A DNA stretch of 64,000 bases from Gerris lacustris. Lineage: Eukaryota > Arthropoda > Insecta > Hemiptera > Gerridae. Below, in pieces: positions 58,143-64,000 of this stretch (its first letter is position 1; each line of letters starts with the position of its first letter). The stretch lies in the NCBI GenBank assembly GCA_951217055.1, contig OX578282.1:49468329-49532328 (forward strand), in the 5' to 3' direction. The notes beneath the pieces were generated by a model. That model saw nothing but the letters and a program-made list of their open reading frames with translations, had not been told where the DNA came from and did no database searches. The translations under genes were made by a program, and so were the position numbers.

Positions 58143-58750
58143 AATAGACTGCCAATTAGTGTGGCACGTAGCTTTCTCGCATCCTATAACGTACTTTATT
58201 AATTTTATGCTTTTAGAAGCCATTATTGTTTAATTTGTTCAATTGTTTCCCCCGTTTTTTTTTATCTGTCAAAATTGTTTTGATTTTTTACTTGAATTAA
58301 AGTATCAATTAAGCAAAAGTTAAAGAGCGCAGACGGTTCAAAGTAATCTGGGGCTAGCTACGTGCTACTTTCGATAAACTATAAAAGTTTCATACAAATT
58401 AGATAAGTTCTTTTAAAGCTATAGGTGTAAATTAATGTATGTTTGTGCGCATGTGGAAAAGAAACAAATGAGCGCAGAAGATTGAAACTTATATGGGACC
58501 ATCAATGGGCTACTCATGACCTACCACCCAAATTTCATAAAAATTGGAAGAGTAGATTTTAAAATACGTTGGTTTGCAAAAATTGAACGGCAGACCGACA
58601 GACAGACACGGAACCAAAAATGATCCCTGATATTTTAAACAAATGTCTGTCTTGGAATTGTTTAAATCACATACCTAAAAATGTTTCGTTCTTCAGAACG
58701 ATCACATAGCTTCCGTTACCTCCAGTAAGCTGGAAAGCAAAAAAAAAAAA
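58143..58750 (+). mobile_element. Family B repeat, copy 3 (most complete)
   Basis: From ATAGACTGCCAATTAGTGTG to the tail hairpin CTTCCGTTACC-TCC-AGTAAGCTGGAAAG and then a run of about 12 A. The A-run after the hairpin looks like a retroposon tail. Confidence 0.85.
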
Positions 58751-59025
58751 TTGCTTGCATACGAGTCTGCAAGACAGTGAGACATTTTCATGTAACGCTT
58801 TTTGGTGTCGTTTTTTGGTAACGTTTTTCGAGTTTATGCGCGTAAGTAAAGAGATGCAAATTTCACAATAACTGATCGTGCAAATTTTTGCGTTTGTACA
58901 TTAGGAATTAAATCGAACATATTTTGTGCACGAAGTACATTTCTTCTTCTCCAGTTTATTAAGAAGTAATATTTTAGCTTCATCACCCATATTTTTATAA
59001 TAAATGCAAAAAATTATAGTATATA

Positions 59026-59075
<50 letters not shown>
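58751..59075 (+). other. Possible retrocopy 3' end with 49-nt poly(A)
   Basis: AATAAA in ATAATAAATGC lies about 25 nt before an uninterrupted run of 49 A (59027-59075). This is the spacing expected of a reverse-transcribed polyadenylated RNA. No ORF or flanking duplication is identified. Confidence 0.4.
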
Positions 59076-59078
<3 letters not shown>

Positions 59079-59473
59079 TGTAAGTTATAGATGATTGGTG
59101 ATCCCTTGAAATTTATTATTGTAGTTATTGTGGGTCCTTAGGGATGTAATATAAAATAAACTCTCCTATATCATACTGCTATATTTAACCTTGAGTCATT
59201 TTCAAGCATCTAAAACATTTAATTACAACATGTCAAAAACATATACACTTATGAGTAGTTTTAAAAACATTATTGTTGATTTTGTTTCATAAGTTGTTTG
59301 ATTTTGCTGTCATAAAGAACTTTCAAACAGCAGAAAAAGAACTGATGACGCGCCGCTGTGAGAGAGAAGAAGTCGGGGCGTAGAGCCAGTTACCGCGCAA
59401 GGTGAAAATGTAGCCCCTAAGATGGCGAGCCTGCGGGGAGAAGGCTGAAGGCTCTCTCTACAACCCTCTAGAC
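59076..59473. other. Unassigned; GC-richer 3' part
   Basis: 59340-59470 is GC-rich (ACGCGCCGCTGTGAGAG, AAGATGGCGAGCCTGCGGGG) and single-copy. Confidence 0.3.
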
Positions 59474-59974
59474 TAGCGGTTCTCAACCTGTGGTACTCGT
59501 ATTACCCCTTAGGGTACGCGAAAATGTGGAAGGGGTTCGCGGTGAATTAAAAAAAAAGGTTTTTGTTTACTTTTCTGTCTAATAAATAAAAACTTTATAG
59601 TAAAATGTCAGTTAAAAATCTTGTTTGGAATTTAAATGACCTATTTGCAGCTGTTTATTAGCAGTAGTGTAACAACACTTCATCTATAGTAAAATTGTAT
59701 TCAATTTTAAGTTTTTGGTAGTTTTCATACTACGGAAAGTTTAAATTTAAATCAAATTATAATTATTATTTACTACGGGAAACAGACAGTGAAAAATACA
59801 CTCCCGCGCCGGGAGTGTATTTTTCACTGTCTGTTTCCCGTAGTAAATAATAATTATAATTTGATTTAAATTAAAATAAATAGTATTTGTAAAAATAAGG
59901 GGTTGTTTTTAGAGGATACGCACAGTTAATTATACAAAAAGGGGTAGTAAAGGTTGAGAACTATAGAACCGCTG
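59474..59974. mobile_element. hAT-like element containing a large palindrome
   Basis: AGCGGTTCTCAACCTGTGG at the left is inverted at the right as AAAGGTTGAGAAC, then ACCGCTG after a 6-nt insertion. CAGCGGTTCTCAACC ends are typical of hAT elements. The flanking 8-mers (CTCTAGAC, CTCTTTTG) match only in part. Confidence 0.75.
59744..59872. repeat. Perfect 63-bp-arm palindrome, 3-nt spacer
   Basis: Arms 59744-59806 and 59810-59872 pair without a mismatch around ACTCCCG-CGC-CGGGAGT. Confidence 0.97.
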
Positions 59975-60170
59975 CTCTTTTGACAGAAAACATTCAGAAT
60001 ATATATAGCTTTTAAAAAAAATAGAAAAAAGTTTTCTGACTAATTTGGGTGATTTAAAAAATACTCAAATTTTGTTAAATATTCTTTAATGTACATCTTA
60101 TAGACAATAGAAATTAGATAGCATTGCAATGCTTCTTACAAACAAAAAAATATTTGCAATAAAATTGTAG

Positions 60171-60213
60171 GACGTGCCATAATGAAAAGAACTTCATTCC
60201 TTATGGCACGTTA
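60171..60213. repeat. Short inverted repeat ACGTGCCATAA
   Basis: ACGTGCCATAATGAA pairs with TTCATTCCTTATGGCACGT, leaving a few loop bases. Confidence 0.8.
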
Positions 60214-60379
60214 CAGCGCCAGCGTCTGGAGCCCGTAAGTGAATCCGAAAAAAACGACCGGTAACGAAATCGACCGCCACATCACCAACCGTCAAGAAAT
60301 CGACCAATGACTAAAGAACAATTCAAGCAGGCATGAAAAATTTCAACCTGATACAAGCAGAAGTTTTTGCGTAGGGAAG

Positions 60380-60660
60380 TGATATATTTTATAATATTTT
60401 AAATGGAGTGGGCCGGGGCGTGAGGATTAGGGAATAGACCTGTTCCCTCAATACTCGGCTCTTTACTACAATCATCCTCTGTAACTATCAACTCATAATG
60501 ATTAAATATTTTCTCAATATTCAATACATATTAATTTATTGCAAGACGCTCGCTTCAATGATAAAAAAAATAAGTTTTTCTTTTAATTTTGCCCTAACTC
60601 CACTAAATACAAATAGTTAGTTAGTTACTTTTAATTTTGTCTCTTTTCTAACTCCGATAT
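60380..60660 (-). mobile_element. Family A, 5' part with extended end
   Basis: Inverse of 63235-63480, including an extra module of about 110 bp outside the ATTGAAGCGAGCG end (TTAAAAGTAACTAACT, GAGTTARGGYAAAATT). The internal parts are missing. Confidence 0.75.
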
Positions 60661-61344
60661 GTATAAGTAGTAAGCATCGTATACTTAGCAGTTTGATTTC
60701 ATATAATTTATATTTAATGGGTGTCCCGCGACACCATACGTATTTAAAAAAAAATATAATTGGTCGTCTGTAGATAAACAGTAATAAAGGTATGCACATT
60801 GAAAGCAGCTTTATTAAGAGCGGTATCAGTAAATAGTTTGTTTGTATCTTATTTTCAGGGTATTTATATATTATGTACTTTTAACCTTAAACTGTAATCC
60901 AAGGTTACCAAAAACTGTAAAATAAAGTTATCTTAGGCTGAAATTTAATTTATAAGGCAACTTCCGAGAATACGGAAACATTATAGGATTCATTCTCGAG
61001 GGAGCTGTTCATGTTTTAGCTACTCCACTTCTGGAAATCCAAACCAACTACATTTAGTCAATATTTTTTTCCTGTAAAACCACATTTAGCTATCCTTTGG
61101 GAATGGTATTTCTAAAAAAAGAACTACAATATAAAGAAATACTTACAATTTGGAGAGCGTTCCTAACAGAAAATTTAGGTTTTTAACAGGCGAAAATGCT
61201 TTAACAGGTTTAGTACTTTACCCATGAATAGGTCATCCATAATTAACATGTTATTTAAATACTGAATTTGATCTATACACTAGTTGGATACCCGTGCTTC
61301 GTAACGAAGTGTTTTACAGGTGTTATAAATTTAATTTTATATTA
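60661..61344. other. Unassigned AT-rich DNA
   Basis: GATACCCGTGCTTCGTAACG with a GCTTCGTAACGAAG hairpin lies near 61290. Confidence 0.4.
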
Positions 61345-61816
61345 TAAAAATAAATAGACTGCCAATTAGTGTGGCACATAGCTTCCTCGCATCCTATCAT
61401 GTACTTTATTGTTATTATTAACATTAAAATTATTGTTATATTTTATTGTGTAAAAACTATTAATAGTTTTAGCGATCTTTATCACTTCATAGCGGTGTCG
61501 CTGTTGGCTTTACTAAAAAATTGTATTTGTAAAAAATGTTTGTCTTACTGAATAGATGAAGTTACATTTTTTCCCCGACCTAAAATTCCAATTTTATATT
61601 TGAAGTTCACGTTTACGCGAGCGTTGCTCGTGAACGCTTGTGCAGACAACGTCGTCCAACGAACTCGTCCTGGGCATTGGAAAAATGAACATGTCTGCCA
61701 AATTTCACCAAAATCGGTCAACTTTTACTCAAGTTATCGTCGTACGTTTCAGACACACAGACACGGAGCATAGTTCGTTGAATGTAGGAAGCTCGCTACG
61801 CTCACTTCGATAAATA
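61345..61816 (+). mobile_element. Chimaeric B-A element
   Basis: The family B head (ATAGACTGCCAATTAGTGTG to CGCATCCTAT) is joined through AT-rich sequence to the family A body (TTTTAGCGATCTTTATCACT to GAAGCTCGCTACGCTCACTT). The same junction, deleted, occurs at 9722-9852. Confidence 0.75.
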
Positions 61817-62728
61817 ATTATTATACATATTGTAAAATATTCATAACTTCGCTTCTAAAACTCCGGTTAACTTAAAAACTTCACCAAAAACCCCATAATT
61901 CTTAATGAGTAATTTCACCGAAAAATCACTTATAAATACCAATTTCTACTTTTAAATAATAAAGATAATATGGAGCTCGATATGACTTGTGCCATCTGAA
62001 ACCTTAAAAGATATACGTTATCCGTGTTCTGAAAAGAAAAAGACCAGAAGATCACTATTAATAATTCTAAAACAAGAGAAAAAGGGAGAAAAGCTTTCAA
62101 TAAGGAGAGTTTCAGGGGAGGAGTTTTGAAACAGAAAAGTAATCCTAGGATTTGCACCAGTAAAATTATTACCGGGATTTAACAACAAAAAAGAAAACTG
62201 AAAATTAGAAATTTCAATTCTTTTTAGAGTAGATAGATTTAAATAGTGGTAATAATAATAAGATTCATAATTATGAAAAGATAAAAAATTGTAAAATAAT
62301 CAGGTAGCATGTGATAGTGTTTTTATTTTAATTTTATTTAGTTATTTGCTTTGTTTAGCTGTAAAGGAGAAATCATGAAAATATATTTGATATGGGAGCG
62401 TCAATGGATAAGGAGGTCAATTAAAGGAATAACATGAACTTTCAAAGTAAATTGAATCTTTCTTTAGTGGTTAAAAAACCGGATTTGTACACTGGGCGAC
62501 GTTTCTGAGTTAGAAAGCTCTCATTGTAAGCTATATATTTGGGTCTTCAGCATCATACAAACACGTCGCTCAGTGAAAAACGGTCGTAAAGTTATTTTAG
62601 TGGAGAGACGTTTTTCATTATGTTGCATTTTTATGAATTGACAAAGTAGCTTACAACCTTCAAAAGGCGTAAAGTCAACCTTCAAAAGAAATAAAGTTAC
62701 ATTAATGAATTAATTAATTATGACTAGA
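61817..62728. other. Unassigned AT-rich DNA
   Basis: No supported feature. Confidence 0.4.
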
Positions 62729-62850
62729 GGGGTTTCGTAGAAACAACAATATTGTCACCAACATTTTATATTAAAATTCACAAACGCGTTTCGACATATA
62801 ATATCATCTTCAGTGTTCGTGTTAACTTAGTAAGAGTGAATACTAAGCTA
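62729..62850. mobile_element. Family Q, half copy
   Basis: ATGACTAGAGGGGTTTCGTAG, ACAAACGCGTTTCGACATAT and CATCTTCAGTG match one arm of 6654-6922; the opposite arm is absent. On the minus strand CTGAAGATGATAT-TAT-ATGTCGAAACG shows the hairpin-GAAAC motif. Confidence 0.75.
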
Positions 62851-63234
62851 ACTATTTTATAAACTTTTATGCAAAGTAACACATGGTGGGAGTAGACTAG
62901 GGCCGTGTGGGTAGAAGGATTACGGAAGGAACAAGGCAAGGGATATGAAGTTGAGATCCAAGCCGAGACCCAGTAAAGGCATAGGTCAATGGGTCCAGGT
63001 ATAACGTTTTTTTGATTTTTAACTGCTTATAGCATAGCAAAAATATTCTACATTCACGTTAAAAGAAAATAGGAAATTAGATCTCTTAGAAAAATTGGAA
63101 ATTCAAAGAGCTATCCAAGACATACAAATATAGCATGTTTCCATGAAGAATCGAATCTTATCAACTCTGCTCTTGTACTCTTACGCTTTTCATTAAATAT
63201 AAATTATAAAATCACACTGCTAAGTAAATGATGC
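62851..63234. other. Unassigned
   Basis: No supported feature. Confidence 0.4.
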
Positions 63235-64000
63235 TAACTACTTATACATGGTAGAGTTAAAATAAAGACAAAATTAAAAGTAACTAACTGTTTGTACTTA
63301 GCGGAGTTAAGGTAAAATTGAAAGAAAAGCATTTTTCTTTATCATTGAAACCAGCGTCTTGCAATAAATATGTATTGAATATTGAGAAACAAGTTAATCA
63401 TTATGAGTTGATAGTTAAAGAGGAAGGTTCAAGTGGAGTGAGTCCCTAACCCATTTATGTCCCGGCCTACTCCAATTAAAATATTATAAAACATATCACT
63501 TCACTACACAAAAACTTCTGCTTGTATCAGGTAGAAATTTTACATGCCTGTTTCAATTGAACTTAAGACGATGTGTATAGTTATATTAAAATCGTTACGT
63601 CATATTCGTTATTATAATCGTTATTTTTTTCTCTATTTTAAACGTTTAGGACCGCTTTAATAAATTTAGCTATCTTTAACACTTCATAGCAGTGTCGGTG
63701 TCGGTTTTACTAAAGAAATGTATTTATAAAAGTTTTTTCTCATTAAATAGATGAAATGAGACATTTTTCCCTACCTAAAACTCCAATTTTACATTTGAAG
63801 CTTACGTTTACGCGAGCGTTGCGCGCGAACGATTGGGCGGATAACGTTGTCCAACGAACTCGACCTGGGCATTGGTAAATTGTGTACTAAATTTCAACTA
63901 AATCGGTCATTATTTACTTAAGTTATCGTCATCGGTTTTTTTCGTGACGGTTATTAGTTTTGTGACGGCCTTTTTTTCGGATTTTTCCTAGTAGTCCAGG
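63235..64000 (+). mobile_element. Family A, copy with extended 5' end
   Basis: The extended module, then ATCATTGAAACCAGCGTC, then the full family A interior to CTAAATCGGTCATTATTTAC; it diverges after GTTATCGTCATCGG. TAGTCCAGG at 63992-64000 may be the start of another TA-GTCC element cut off by the window. Confidence 0.75.

Overview
This looks like gene-poor DNA from a large, AT-rich arthropod genome, most likely an insect. The evidence is the DNA transposon fossils (piggyBac, hAT, Tc1/mariner-like), LINE and Ty3/gypsy relics, SINEs with tRNA-like and 5S-like heads, long (TA)n tracts, and cargo phrases typical of insect repeats such as AAATTTCA..ATCGG..(ACAG)n. I see no bacterial or plasmid features and no complete protein gene. 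The host species cannot be read from the sequence.

Layout. 1-6 kb: a 37-bp tandem array split by a clean piggyBac-type insertion; a palindrome-bearing family (C) with a small ORF; a hAT-like end. 6-12 kb: a foldback element, minisatellites, two LINE relics, a family B copy, and the best host-exon candidate (11334-11438, minus strand). 12-20 kb: foldback MITEs, a 5S-headed SINE, family B, a textbook hAT MITE, and a family A element between two (TA)n tracts. 20-26 kb: a 0.9-kb array of a 23-bp unit, family D, a second exon candidate (22361-22471), a Ty3/gypsy integrase relic between short direct repeats, and a MITE with an 8-bp duplication. 26-35 kb: mostly unassigned AT-rich DNA, then family A, a GC-rich tandem element and a tRNA-like SINE. 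35-46 kb: a mariner-type MITE, families C and D, two large palindromic elements (F, G), a nest of four insertions, and a Penelope-like inverted repeat. 46-64 kb: unique GC-richer islands, a second F copy, a 5S-like fragment, two very large inverted-repeat elements (M, L), three hAT-type elements, a 63-bp-arm near-perfect palindrome, and chimaeric A/B elements up to the window end.

How the parts relate. There is no operon or pathway here. The structure is layered transposition: B inserted in B, N and C inserted in the inner B, a hAT MITE inside L, and piggyBac inside a satellite. Several families share modules: TA-GTCC ends in F, G, L and P; a 3' hairpin plus A-run in B, D and N; a central domain under both a 5S-like and a tRNA-like head. 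The most unusual object is the 581-bp palindrome F, present twice. Each arm carries an open, phase-0, 102-nt exon-like block between good splice sites, so an exon is offered on both strands. Family names A-Q are local labels.
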